This document shows positions 55,185 through 64,000 of a DNA stretch of 64,000 nt, piece after piece. Position 1 is the first letter of the stretch; every line of letters begins with the position of its first letter. Where the stretch lies: positions 558,001 through 622,000 of the forward strand of contig RBKR01000005.1 in NCBI GenBank assembly GCA_004835665.1, read 5' to 3'. Position numbers and translations under genes: made by a program. The DNA is from Phoma sp. XZ068. Lineage: Eukaryota; Ascomycota; Dothideomycetes; Pleosporales; Didymellaceae. A model generated the notes under the pieces. That model had not been told where the DNA came from, did not search any database, and saw only the letters and a program-made list of their open reading frames with translations.

Positions 55185-56345
55185 ATGCGCGTCTCAGTCC
55201 TCGCCTTTGCATCCGTTGCTCTTGCAGCACGCCCCTTCGTCAACGAACCTGACACAGGCCTCGATGACCAGCTCGGTTCTATTGTCCCCAACGGCACACT
55301 TGCACCCCTCAAGAACATGGTCGGTATCCCCGACTTTGAGTGGGCAGCTCGCAAGTACCTGAACATCTCCTCATACACATACTACCGCAACGGTGCTGCT
55401 GGAGAGTGGTCATACCGCAACAACCTTGAGGTCTTCACCCGCCACCGTCTTCGACCCCGCATCCTGACGGACATCACCAACGTTGCTGCATCGCTTCCCA
55501 CTACACTGCTGGGCCACAACTTCTCAGCGCCATTCTTCATCTCACCCTGTGCTCGTGGTGGCTATGCTCACCCTGATGGAGAGTTGAACTTCGTCAAGGG
55601 CGCCGCCGCTGGCAACATCCTCTACATGCCCGCGCTGTACTCCTCCCAGAGCTTCGACGCTATCTACGCCCAGGCCGCCAACACCACCCAGCCGCTCTTC
55701 CAGCAGGTCTACCTCACCAACAACCTTACCGAGACCCAGGCGCTCTTCACCAAGATCGAGAAGACCGGCAAGGCTAAGGCCATCGTCCTCACCGTCGACT
55801 CTCCCGGAGACGGTATCCGCCACCGCGCAGCCCGCTACGGTGTCGGCTCCGCAGACATTAATCTCAGTCTGCTGACCTGGGACCTTTACCGTCAGTTCAC
55901 CAACATGACTTCCCTCCCCATCATCCCCAAGGGCATCCAGACCGTTGAGGATGCTCAGGAAGCCGTCAAGAACGGCGCAAAGGCAATCTTCCTTTCCAAC
56001 CACGGTGGCCGCCAGCTTGACACTTCGCCCTCGTCGCTCGAGATTGCGCTTGAGATCCACCGCGAAGACCCAGATCTTTTCAACCAGGTCGAGGTCTACG
56101 CTGACGGCGGTGTCAGGTACGGATCTGACATTCTGAAGCTGCTCGCTCTTGGCGTTAAGGCTGTTGGTCTTGGAAGGCCGTTCATGTTCAGCAATGTTTA
56201 CGGAGCTGAGGGTGTCGAGAAGGTCATTGATATTCTCAAGTACGAGCTGATCAACGATGCGGCGAACTTGGGTGTTGGCGACCTTAAGAAGATTGGGCCC
56301 CAGTATGTGGACTTCAAGAACAGCCTGAACACTTGGTACAGCTAG
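55185..56345 (+). CDS. Secreted FMN-dependent alpha-hydroxy-acid oxidase/dehydrogenase
   Basis: FMN TIM-barrel enzyme oxidising an L-alpha-hydroxy acid (lactate, glycolate, mandelate-like) to the alpha-keto acid, usually with H2O2 release. A single exon of 386 residues from the ATG in context ATCATGCGC. Residues 1-15 are a signal peptide (MRVSVLAFASVALAA), unlike cytosolic or peroxisomal relatives. Family residues are in place: YYRNGAAGEWSY (active-site Tyr region), RLRPRILTDI, FQQVYLTNN, VLTVDSPGDGIRHRAARYG, IIPKGIQTVEDA (Lys near FMN N5), the catalytic LSNHGGRQLD (His base and Arg), YADGGVRYGSDILKLLALG and VGLGRPFMF. It lacks the cytochrome b2 heme domain. Codon use is strongly biased to C-ending codons, suggesting high expression. 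Sequons (NIS, NTT, NLT, NMT) fit secretion. Confidence 0.92.
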   Translation: MRVSVLAFASVALAARPFVNEPDTGLDDQLGSIVPNGTLAPLKNMVGIPDFEWAARKYLNISSYTYYRNGAAGEWSYRNNLEVFTRHRLRPRILTDITNVAASLPTTLLGHNFSAPFFISPCARGGYAHPDGELNFVKGAAAGNILYMPALYSSQSFDAIYAQAANTTQPLFQQVYLTNNLTETQALFTKIEKTGKAKAIVLTVDSPGDGIRHRAARYGVGSADINLSLLTWDLYRQFTNMTSLPIIPKGIQTVEDAQEAVKNGAKAIFLSNHGGRQLDTSPSSLEIALEIHREDPDLFNQVEVYADGGVRYGSDILKLLALGVKAVGLGRPFMFSNVYGAEGVEKVIDILKYELINDAANLGVGDLKKIGPQYVDFKNSLNTWYS

Positions 56346-57570
56346 ATGATACTAGCCGTGATTATTGAAGAGGGAGGATGATACCCAGCACTAGATGCGA
56401 TTCCTTGGTGTTGGAGGAGGTGTGATTTCAAGTTTCATGTACATACACAGATTATAGAACATATATTTGCTTTACCCCACTACCTCTTGCCTTGCTTGTG
56501 CTATCTTGTGGTTGATTTATTTCGACTTCTCTACGCGATTGAAGACCTAGTGTCCCTTCTGAGCCTCTGTATACCAACATCAGGCTCATACATTTGTTCA
56601 GTTCCTCGCAGGCCTAGATAGTGTATGAGAGATAGCATGGTCGAATTTGTATGCGCTCGGAATATTATCAAACAGCTCTTCAGTCAAGTGCAGTGGCGGT
56701 CCTCAATGTCGCCCTTCGGATACTACGCCGTGCTCCATTCGATGTAAAGGGGAAGACTGTGAATCCGTTTGCTGCATTACGGGTGCCACCTGCGGATATT
56801 CGCGTTCCTTCGCGCTCAAGATGTTCTCCAGCGCGCTGAAAGCAGGTTATTAATCACGCTTAAGTCCGACTTTAGTGGGTACACGTATCTCGCGTCTGCA
56901 AGCTTTAGCCATGGGTCCGGGGGTAGCTGTTGTAACGTTCATAAAACTGAATCCTTGACATTATTATGAGACTTGACCCAATATTTTGCTGCAGGTACCA
57001 CAGTTACAAAGTGGAACCTACTAAGCCGGATACGTTCGTTAAGTGGGGAAAATATGCAGGGCATGGAGAATGTAATAGGCAGGTCCGTCAGACATCACTG
57101 CAGCCCTGCTCTAGGGTTTCAACAAGTTACCACACGTACCTTCCACTTGAGGGGTAGGGGATTTGATATCATGTTAATGCTCGAGCCTGGTGCATGCTCA
57201 ACAAACTGCCATCGGACGCAGAGTTAGTTTCGGGGATTGTGCACACTAACATATTAGCAGGTTACAGTGTCGGAGCTCTTCAAGACCCTGTTATGTGCAT
57301 GCGACATGCAGGGGTTTCTGTTCGTCAACGGCTGCGGCTGATGCGGGTATAATGTCCGACGGAGGCTCTTTACTGCCGTTCGCGCCCAAAGTCGGCCCAG
57401 CGCACGCTCACTCGCACTGGCGTAACGTTACAATCATAACAAGCCTTTCACGATATTTGAAACAGCGCAGCAATTGGAAGAAAGGCCTTCTCATAGGTTC
57501 GCAAACTATCCAAGGTCTCAAAACTCCCAATCCTTCAGTTTCCCTATCCGTCCCCTCCTCCAATTCCACC
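56346..57570. other. Intergenic region between convergent genes
   Basis: 3' UTRs of the FMN oxidase gene and the P1-like gene; no coding pattern otherwise. Confidence 0.45.
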
Positions 57571-57960
57571 TTAGTCGATATTGAATACACATCCAATATC
57601 GTCGTCACTATCAGAGTCCAGACCGAGGTCAACGCCGTCCGACATGGACTGACCATTGTTCTGCCCATCAATCTCCGGAGAGTGTGGAGCAGTGTCACCT
57701 CCAAGCTCAGGGCCGGAAGTGGCAACCGCAGTTAGGATGTCTTTGACGTCCTTGTCCTTCAGTGCGTTGGCAAAAATAGTTGTCCAGATAGGCTCCACCT
57801 CGGCGATGCCGGCGGCCTTGAGGAGAGCCTGAAGCTTCTCAGGTGTAATGGAGAGGTTGTCGTCTGCAAGGATTAGGGCAGCAAAGGCGACCGCTTGCTC
57901 GGGATTGATCTTGTTGGCAGTATTTGTCGTTGCGTCGGCGTTGGTGGTGGCGGTAGACAT
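57571..57960 (-). CDS. P1-type acidic ribosomal stalk protein, divergent tail
   Basis: Paralogue of 60S acidic protein P1, part of the ribosomal stalk that recruits elongation factors. A single exon of 129 residues; the ATG is the first in frame. The dimerisation domain is clear at about residues 20-78: AVAFAALILADDNLSITPEK, LQALLKAAGIAEVEPIWTT and FANALKDKDVKDILTAV. Three features are unusual. The N-terminus has an extra Thr/Asn/Ala-rich segment of about 20 residues. The Ala/Gly hinge of P1 is replaced by a polar Gly/Asp/Ser/Asn linker. The C-terminus reads DSDSDDDIGCVFNID, where normal P-proteins end in an acidic run plus M-G-F-G-L-F-D. The acidic run survives but the hydrophobic tip is rewritten. 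A canonical P1 gene presumably exists elsewhere. Stalk role therefore uncertain. Confidence 0.82.
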   Translation of the reverse strand: MSTATTNADATTNTANKINPEQAVAFAALILADDNLSITPEKLQALLKAAGIAEVEPIWTTIFANALKDKDVKDILTAVATSGPELGGDTAPHSPEIDGQNNGQSMSDGVDLGLDSDSDDDIGCVFNID

Positions 57961-59971
57961 TGAAATTGCCGTCGTTGGGTAGTTGTGTTGTTGACAGTTG
58001 TTAATTGTTGTTAACTGTTGCTAGGTTGTGGTGTGTTTTTGGGAATTTGCACGCTGAGGATGGTGCTCGCACTTGTGAAAAAGCTGTTGATATGTATTCG
58101 TGACTTGTTTTCAACGACTATAATCAATAATTGCTCGTTGTCTGAGTTCGTGATCGAACTCGATCTCGGAATCGATGGAGAGACGGAAAGAGCAATCCGA
58201 CGGCCTTTATAGGAGCATTCCTGCCCCATACCATGGTCGCCATCACTTTTGACCAGATGCTGCGTATTTCCTGTCGTTGATGCAGAAGAGTTGACTCAAA
58301 GGAAAAGGGCGGTGTCAGCCTGATTGAGTGGCACGCCTTGGTGAGTCACCTGCGAACCCTCGAGGATCTAGGACCAGAACCAATGGATTATCGATCAGGC
58401 AGATTAACACATCGTTCAGGCGCATGATTATCAAGATTGCGTCGTAGATAGGGATAGTCCCTTTTGCAAACGGTATCGCAAAGGGAACATAGCCGCGTCC
58501 ATTACGCATGTTTGCACATCGCTGGTGAGAAACGGATTCTGGAGCCTCATTATTATCATGCTTGGTTACTTTCCGTTCTGTTTTCGGTAGTAGATTGCGA
58601 TTCAATAGGTGAGCTCAGCAACTTACCATTAACCACTTCGCTGCCTGCCAGATGACTTGTACCTAGATATTTACGAAAAAAGCCAACAGCGACGCGCACC
58701 AGTAGTAAACATAAGTACCCAACAAATACACCTGCAAAGCACGGCAGATCTATGTGCTCGTAATTATCTAACACTAAACCCACAAAATTGAATGCGACTC
58801 GATCTTTGCTTGTACACATGTTCCAGCACACAGAACCCAGGAACATTTCATTCGTGCATGCAAGCTACAATACTGTCCACAGTGTCATACTAGGCGCAAA
58901 GGGACTGTGGCGGGACTGGAGCGCTATGTGTCTGCCTAACAGAAACCGTCGCAGGTCGCTCGTGCCTGGTTGGCTGTCGACATCCTGGGTTTGGATTTTG
59001 CTACCTAGGTATTCTTTCTGCAGTAGCCGACACCGAAAAAGTCCACTCCGATCACATCAAATGCGACCTAATACCAAGACAGGTATAATGGAAGAGGGTT
59101 GGAGCACTCTTTGAAGTCCTTACGATTTGGTTCCGCATTGAAAATCATGTAAGATACAAATCGACCAACTTTGAAGACAAGATTGCACGACTGTGTGTCG
59201 CGCTGAACTGAACTATATTGGAAAAAAAAATTCTTCCGTATGTTGACAGAGGTCTTCATCGTGATTGAAGTGCACATTACGTGTAGAAAGAACTGTTCGT
59301 GAGATAGCATGTCCATGCGCGATTGCCGAGGGGTTCAATTTTAAGGATGCTGGCTAGTCTACCAGCTTCCAACTTGTGACTGAAGTAATTTTGAGCCGGT
59401 AGCTTGAGTGGAACAACGCTTCAGGTTAAGGTGTGGTGTGTAATGAGTCTCCAATGAGGGAGGCTCGTGTCCATTCGCACGCACTGCATGCGCGTGTGGT
59501 AATCTGAATGCCCCAGTGTGTCTGCTGCATCGTGCAACTTCATGTGTCCGACATAGAAAAGCCTTCTCGCAATGGTGCAGAGAAAAGTTAGTAGAAGTAC
59601 TGCATCTCGATTGTGCAAGTTGTGACAATTGCATTCCGGACTAAAAGTGACAAATTGTCCCTCTCCACCGCACTATTAGAAGTCGCCTCTTGTGTCTTAA
59701 GTCATCGTTGCTAGCGGCAATGATACCTAACAGTAGCTCAGGACTCTATACGATACTCCTGAACTCTGACCGGTATTAATTGACGGTCAATCCAGGCGCG
59801 GAAGGGACACGGCGATTAGAACAATCCACTGCCACGATTTCATACAGTATCCCACAGGCATTCGAGCAATACTTCAAAGGCTTAAGCGAGGTTGTTCAGA
59901 GCGCAACGTGGAAGCTATAATCCACGATGTGCAAAATCTCATTGAGCAAATATTTTTTCCATGAAACATCT
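57961..59971. other. Intergenic region, no gene supported
   Basis: The first 60 bases are a TTG/TGTT-rich 5' leader of the P1-like gene. The remainder holds the thiolase 3' flank; scattered short frames look random. No repeat or RNA gene recognised. Confidence 0.4.
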
Positions 59972-61392
59972 TTACTCGGCAACCCAGACGGCAGCCATAC
60001 CCATGCCAGTACCAATACACATACTTGTGACACCAATCTGCTGCTTTGTCCTCCTCAACTCAGTCAACAGTGTGCTAACCTGCCTTGCGCCGGTGACACC
60101 CAAGGGGTGACCAAACGCAATAGCACCACCCTTGGGGTTGATCTTCTTCTGGTCAAGACCCAATTCGTTGATGCAGAACAAGCACTGGCTGGCAAAAGCC
60201 TCGTTGATCTCGTAGATGTCAACGTCATCCTTGTTCAGGCCGGTCTTCTCGAGGACGACGGGGATGGCGGCGGCAGGGCCGACACCCATGAGTAGCGGGG
60301 GAATACCAACGATGGAAGCCTGGACGAACTTGCCGATGATCTTCTGGCCGAGGCGCTCGGCGGTGCTGCGCTTCATCAGGAGAACGGCGGCAGCGCCGTC
60401 TGAAATCTGGGAAGCGTTACCAGCGTGGATCGATCCGTCCTTTGCGAAAGCAGCACGGATCTTGCCGAGAGACTCGGGAGTGATGCCCTGACGGATACCA
60501 TCATCCTTGGAGACGGTGATGGTCTTCTCCTCCTCAGTCTTAGGGTCGGTCCACTTGACAGTCAGAGGGGCAATCTCCTCGTCAAACAGACCCTTGTTCT
60601 GTGCCTCGACGGCCTTCTGGAAAGACTTCGCGGCGAATGCATCCTGGTCCGCGCGAGAGATCTTCTTATCCTTGGCCATCTGCTCAGATAGCACGCCCAT
60701 AGGGACCTTGCAGTTCTTGGCCTCCTTGTGGTTCTCGAGGAGCTCGCTGAGCTCGCTGACAGCATTGGGGCCGTACTGTGTGGACATGCTCTCCGAGCCA
60801 GCGCCAATGCCGATCTCGATCATGCCGCTCTTGATGGCGTTGGCAATGTCGACGCAAGCCTGCAGACCGGACGAGCATTGCCTGTTCAAGCTCTTGACGG
60901 CTGCGGTGACAGGGAAGCCAGCCGCGAGGGCAGCGGCGCGGAACTCGGTAGCACCTCCCCCGGGGGCCAGAACGGTACCGACGGCGATGTCTTCGACAAG
61001 CGCAGGATCAATTCCGGAGCGCTCGATAAGTGCCTTGAAGGCGCCGTGGAGGAGGTCGGCGCTTTGGGTGTCCTTGAAACCACCCTTGCCACCCTTTGTG
61101 AAGGGTGTGCGTAGAGCGCAGGTGATAACGACCTATTGTAATGATCAGCTTGGAATTTCCATTGGGCGTCTTTCGAGACACTTACATCATCGGCATGCTT
61201 CTCAAGCAGACTCGATCTTCCCTTCTTGCCGGAGGCAGAAGCAGAGCTGCCACCGAGGTGGCTGCCAATCTGAGCAAGACGCTCCTGAGCTGCTGAAAGT
61301 TAGCTTTCTGTTGTATCACATAACCCTTCTCGCCGGCTTCGTCTTCGACGAATAATGACGTGGTACATACCTTTCTGTGGTGCTTGTGTCAT
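59972..61392 (-). CDS. POT1: 3-ketoacyl-CoA thiolase, peroxisomal
   Basis: Last step of fatty-acid beta-oxidation: cleaves 3-ketoacyl-CoA with CoA to acetyl-CoA and a shortened acyl-CoA. Exons (minus) 61392-61371 (only 22 nt), 61292-61186 and 61132-59972; introns 61293-61370 (78 nt, GTATGT...TCAG) and 61133-61185 (53 nt, GTAAGT...ATAG). Product 429 residues. The N-terminus contains RLAQIGSHL, a perfect R-L-x5-H-L PTS2 signal for Pex7 import. Catalytic landmarks: Cys129 in LNRQCSSGLQ (acyl-enzyme), YEINEAFASQ, GGAIAFGHPLGVTGARQ (His) and MCIGTGMGMA (second Cys). The PTS2 is completed only by the first splice, because exon 1 is so short. Cytosolic acetoacetyl-CoA thiolase is ruled out by the PTS2 and N-terminal length. 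Confidence 0.94.
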
Positions 61393-61885
61393 TTTGTGTG
61401 TGTATGTGAGGTCCAGCTGTTGAGATAGGAGAGGACGAGAAGGACAGATGTATGGGAGGAAGGAGAAGTGCGAAACGCTGGCCTTTCTGTTCCGAGTGAA
61501 GTCATGTCATCTGGGCGTTGGCCGAGCCGAGGCAGGATGCATGTGGATTAGTTGCCCCGGACGCTGCCCCACAATTGACTAGTTTCACATGCGGAGGTTG
61601 GAGGCTCACCTTTTCACATGCTAGCGAGATGAGTGATCGCGTGAACGTGACCCACGGCGTTTGTCGCATGTGTTGCTGCATGTCAGCAAGCGCTGCTATT
61701 AGAGCCGCAAGGGCAACCACATGTACATAGACTTCGACACAGAAGGGCAGTGCTTAGGTGTAGCCACATACTTTAGCTTGTATCAGCATGTATATGCACT
61801 GGATGCTTGCGAGAAGTCGCTTTCCGCATAATGTCCCCGACCATAACGCCATGCTACCTAAAATCCAATGTGTTATCCTGCTCCC
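61393..61885. other. Thiolase promoter and 3' flank of the next gene
   Basis: Both neighbours are minus-strand. It should hold the thiolase promoter. Nothing else supported. Confidence 0.45.
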
Positions 61886-62916
61886 TCATCGCCGAAGCTC
61901 ATCGTCCCAGTGTGGATCTGACAGTCTCCTCTCTAGCTCGTCTGCAATGCTACTCCTCTGTACCTCCTCATAGCCTGGTGGAGGCTCTGATGGCGGCTGG
62001 AAGGGCCGTGGACTCTGAAGTGGACTCGATCTCTGCGGACTGTCTGCTTCTGGGACAGCAGTAGTAGCAACCGGCGCACCCATACCACTCAGCCCCGCAC
62101 TGGCTGGCGGACTCAGCGGATCCTCAGGCACTCTTGCGTGTTGTCTACTGTCCTCGTACGCCGGCAGATCCTCCATATTCACATTCCCCGCTGCCACTGT
62201 CTCATCGACGCCGCTCTCCCTCGCAACATCGATGGTCTGGCGGAGCCGCTCCTTCAGGCGCTCAAATATGTTGTGGAAGTCAAACGCGCCGCCCTCCTTG
62301 AACTCCATGACGCAGTCCAGTTCGCCGTGTTGTGAGGGTATGCCGCCGCCTGTGACGGGGTGGACTACAGCTTCCCATTTGTTTGCGCCGAACCAGGGCG
62401 CTGTGACGCGCGAGTCGGCGACGTTGAGGATGGGGACGGCAAAGGATTGGAAGGTTGGTGTGGGCGTGACGGGGAGGTATATTATCTGTGCAGCGAGTCA
62501 GTACAGGCTCAGAGCTTCGGTGGAGTGCAGACTACGTACCCGTCGATTTGTGAGGTATACGACGCCAGACTTGCACTGCTGCGAATACATCTCGCTCGGT
62601 GGCAAGCGATGGCTCGTCTGTAGACTCAGCGTCGTTCGCTGCGGAGACTGGTATAATGTCTGTTCGCCAGGAAGTGGTGTGTATCCGCCATTCTCGGCGA
62701 TCATAACCCAACTGCGCTTCCTGTCAGTCCTGCTCTGCTTCGGGTTCCCCATGCTGCTCGCTTCGTGTCGGCTCGCGGGGTATGACGAGGGGCAGCGGCA
62801 GCAACAGCAACAACAGCGCAACACCGCCGGCAAGACGTCAGGACCACCTCCAAGGCCACCTGTAGCAGCGATCCAGAGGTATATAAGGGATGGGAGGAAA
62901 CTTACTTAACCGACAT
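61886..62916 (-). CDS. WBP2-like GRAM-domain protein with PY motif
   Basis: Resembles WW-domain-binding protein 2: a GRAM/PH-like domain followed by a proline-rich tail, an adaptor for WW-domain proteins such as HECT ubiquitin ligases. Exons (minus) 62916-62906 (11 nt), 62711-62540 and 62485-61886; introns 62712-62905 (194 nt, GTAAGT...GCAG) and 62486-62539 (54 nt, GTACGT...ACAG). Joins give MSVN-WVMIAENGGYTPLPGE and TNRR-IIYLPVTPTPTFQSF. Product 260 residues. GRAM-type strands: SGVVYLTNRRIIYLP, FAVPILNVADSRVTAPWFGA, KWEAVVHPVTGGG and ELDCVMEFKEGGAFDFHNIF; then helix ERLKERLRQTI. The tail carries PPPGYEEV, a PPxY motif (P-P-G-Y), and ends in a charged helix. Confidence 0.87.
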
Positions 62917-63611
62917 GGTTGAAACGCTCCGCTCGAATCCTGTTCGCGTTTGTGTAAGAACGGTTCGCGCGGTCTCTGCAATGCAAGCCTTCAATCGCCG
63001 CCTGGCCGCTAAACGATGTTCCCTGGCCTGCCGCCCGCGACTAATGAGGCGGGCCGGTCGCCGTGTCGAATCACAGAATTGATTGCGGCTCCAGCGCGAT
63101 CGGATTAGCGCTGATTGCGGGGAGTTTGGTGGGGAGATATGCGTGTCGCGGCTGCTTCGATAAATGTGCAAATGCCGTGAAACCGTGGTCAAGACGGCGG
63201 GGTCGCTGTTTGCAAGGGATTCGAGGGTGAGGCGCAGATTTATGAAGGATTCAGTGAAAGGGTCCAGTGGGGTTCTGCAACTTTACGTGGTCTTGTGAGG
63301 GGTTGCGTCACTTGTCTGTCTCTCCACTAGCTCGGTTTAGCACTCATGAGGCGCTTCGGTCCAATATGCTCGGAGCATTGATGACCCTCGTGTAAGCAAG
63401 GCGTCCGAACAGGATGTGCATTTTGTAAGCTAGACGCGTACCTGCAGTAAACCGACCGACCAGTGCGAATGATGACAGTATATAATGCTATCGAACACCC
63501 AAGAAATTGCTCAACGCTCAGAGTAGAAATGCAAACGCCCGCTGCACTATGCAATGCAACTCGCCATGAGGGTAACTCTTCGTCTTCACTTGATCGCACT
63601 GCACACCCACC
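62917..63611. other. Intergenic region
   Basis: Promoter of the WBP2-like gene and 3' flank of the gene at the window edge. No coding signal. Confidence 0.45.
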
Positions 63612-64000
63612 TTACGAATTGTGCTCTGTGATAGTCCACCTCCTCTTAGGCCCACTCTCACGCTCAGTCACGCCAGCAAGCTTCGGTGGACCCCAGAGGC
63701 CCTGATGCGTGCTCGCCTGAGGCTTTGCGCCCCAGAGGCCTCCGCCACCAGCAGGTTTCGATGTGCTATTTGTTCGGTTAAGGCTGTTTGGTAGTGGCGC
63801 CACAGAGTCTCCAGATTCCCGTTCTTCGTTGGTAGTCATTCTCGTTAACTCATTATTCGTCTCTGTCACGCTTTTTGCGACAGGCTGGCTAATTGGAGCC
63901 GCGGACATCCTCGGCTTTGGCGCAGGTTGCTGGTTTGCAAAGTTAAGCACCATATCTGCACCAGGACTAGATCTGCCATCACTGGCTGCGTCCGATGCTA
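63612..64000 (-). CDS. 3' end of an unrecognised protein, cut by window edge
   Basis: The frame is open from base 64000 down to a TAA at 63612, giving the last 129 residues of a minus-strand gene that begins outside the window. The sequence is disordered: Ser/Pro/Gln-rich, with two G-L-W-G repeats (GGGGLWGAKPQ and HQGLWGPPK) and a basic terminus (GPKRRWTITEHNS). Spaced GLWG repeats are seen in some RNA-silencing and Argonaute-binding proteins, but the resemblance is too short to use. Function not assigned. Confidence 0.6.
   Translation of the reverse strand, partial: ASDAASDGRSSPGADMVLNFANQQPAPKPRMSAAPISQPVAKSVTETNNELTRMTTNEERESGDSVAPLPNSLNRTNSTSKPAGGGGLWGAKPQASTHQGLWGPPKLAGVTERESGPKRRWTITEHNS

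Noticed and set aside
55542..56060. 172-codon minus-strand open frame
   Set aside because: Entirely antisense to the FMN oxidase gene, whose codon bias opens the reverse frame.
60507..61355. 282-codon plus-strand open frame
   Set aside because: Antisense to the thiolase exons and introns; no domain in its translation.
1..64000. Search for CRISPR arrays, operons, bacterial promoters, rRNA genes or telomeric TTAGGG arrays
   Set aside because: None seen; intron structure and gene families show nuclear fungal DNA.

Overview
The window reads as nuclear DNA of a filamentous ascomycete, most likely a Dothideomycete of the Pleosporales type (lineage is an inference from protein style, not proven). 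Evidence: genes with zero to two introns, mostly 46-55 nt long with GT-AG ends and CTAAC/CTRAY-like branch sites; single-gene units on both strands; long low-complexity regulatory proteins; and fungal families such as Dsc2, Erg27, Spb4, Dgk1 and secreted heme-thiolate peroxygenase. I found no CRISPR array, operon, rRNA or convincing tRNA.

Layout. 0-18.9 kb: the 3' part of an INCENP-like chromosomal passenger protein, two long unrecognised Ser/Pro-rich proteins, a SET-domain lysine methyltransferase of the Rubisco-LSMT/RKM type, the rhomboid-like Dsc2 subunit of the Golgi Dsc E3 ligase, a coiled-coil protein and the sterol C-3 ketoreductase Erg27. 18.9-27.2 kb: an 8.3-kb block without a supportable gene. 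27-45.5 kb: a J-domain protein, a membrane-anchored SDR, a small helical protein, a type II membrane glycosyltransferase-like protein, a small membrane protein, a UBE2G/Ubc15-type E2 with a GC-AG intron, a decayed or unresolved gene, the CTP-dependent diacylglycerol kinase Dgk1, and the rRNA helicase Spb4 (divergent from Dgk1).

47.5-56.4 kb: four neighbouring genes for exported or membrane-tethered redox/hydrolytic proteins. They are a heme-thiolate peroxygenase, a Vgb/SMP-30-like beta-propeller, a membrane-anchored FAD (PCMH/BBE-type) oxidase and a secreted FMN alpha-hydroxy-acid oxidase. Their predicted chemistries can be chained: FAD oxidase gives lactone plus H2O2, the propeller opens the lactone, the FMN oxidase gives alpha-keto acid plus H2O2, and the peroxygenase spends the H2O2. 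That chain is a hypothesis and the best candidate here for an undescribed system. 57.5-64 kb: an intronless P1-type ribosomal stalk protein with a rewritten C-terminal tail, peroxisomal 3-ketoacyl-CoA thiolase with a PTS2 signal, a WBP2-like GRAM/PY-motif protein, and the 3' end of another gene leaving the window.

Exon boundaries were placed by hand from splice consensus, phase and protein-family continuity. No alignment or database search was run.
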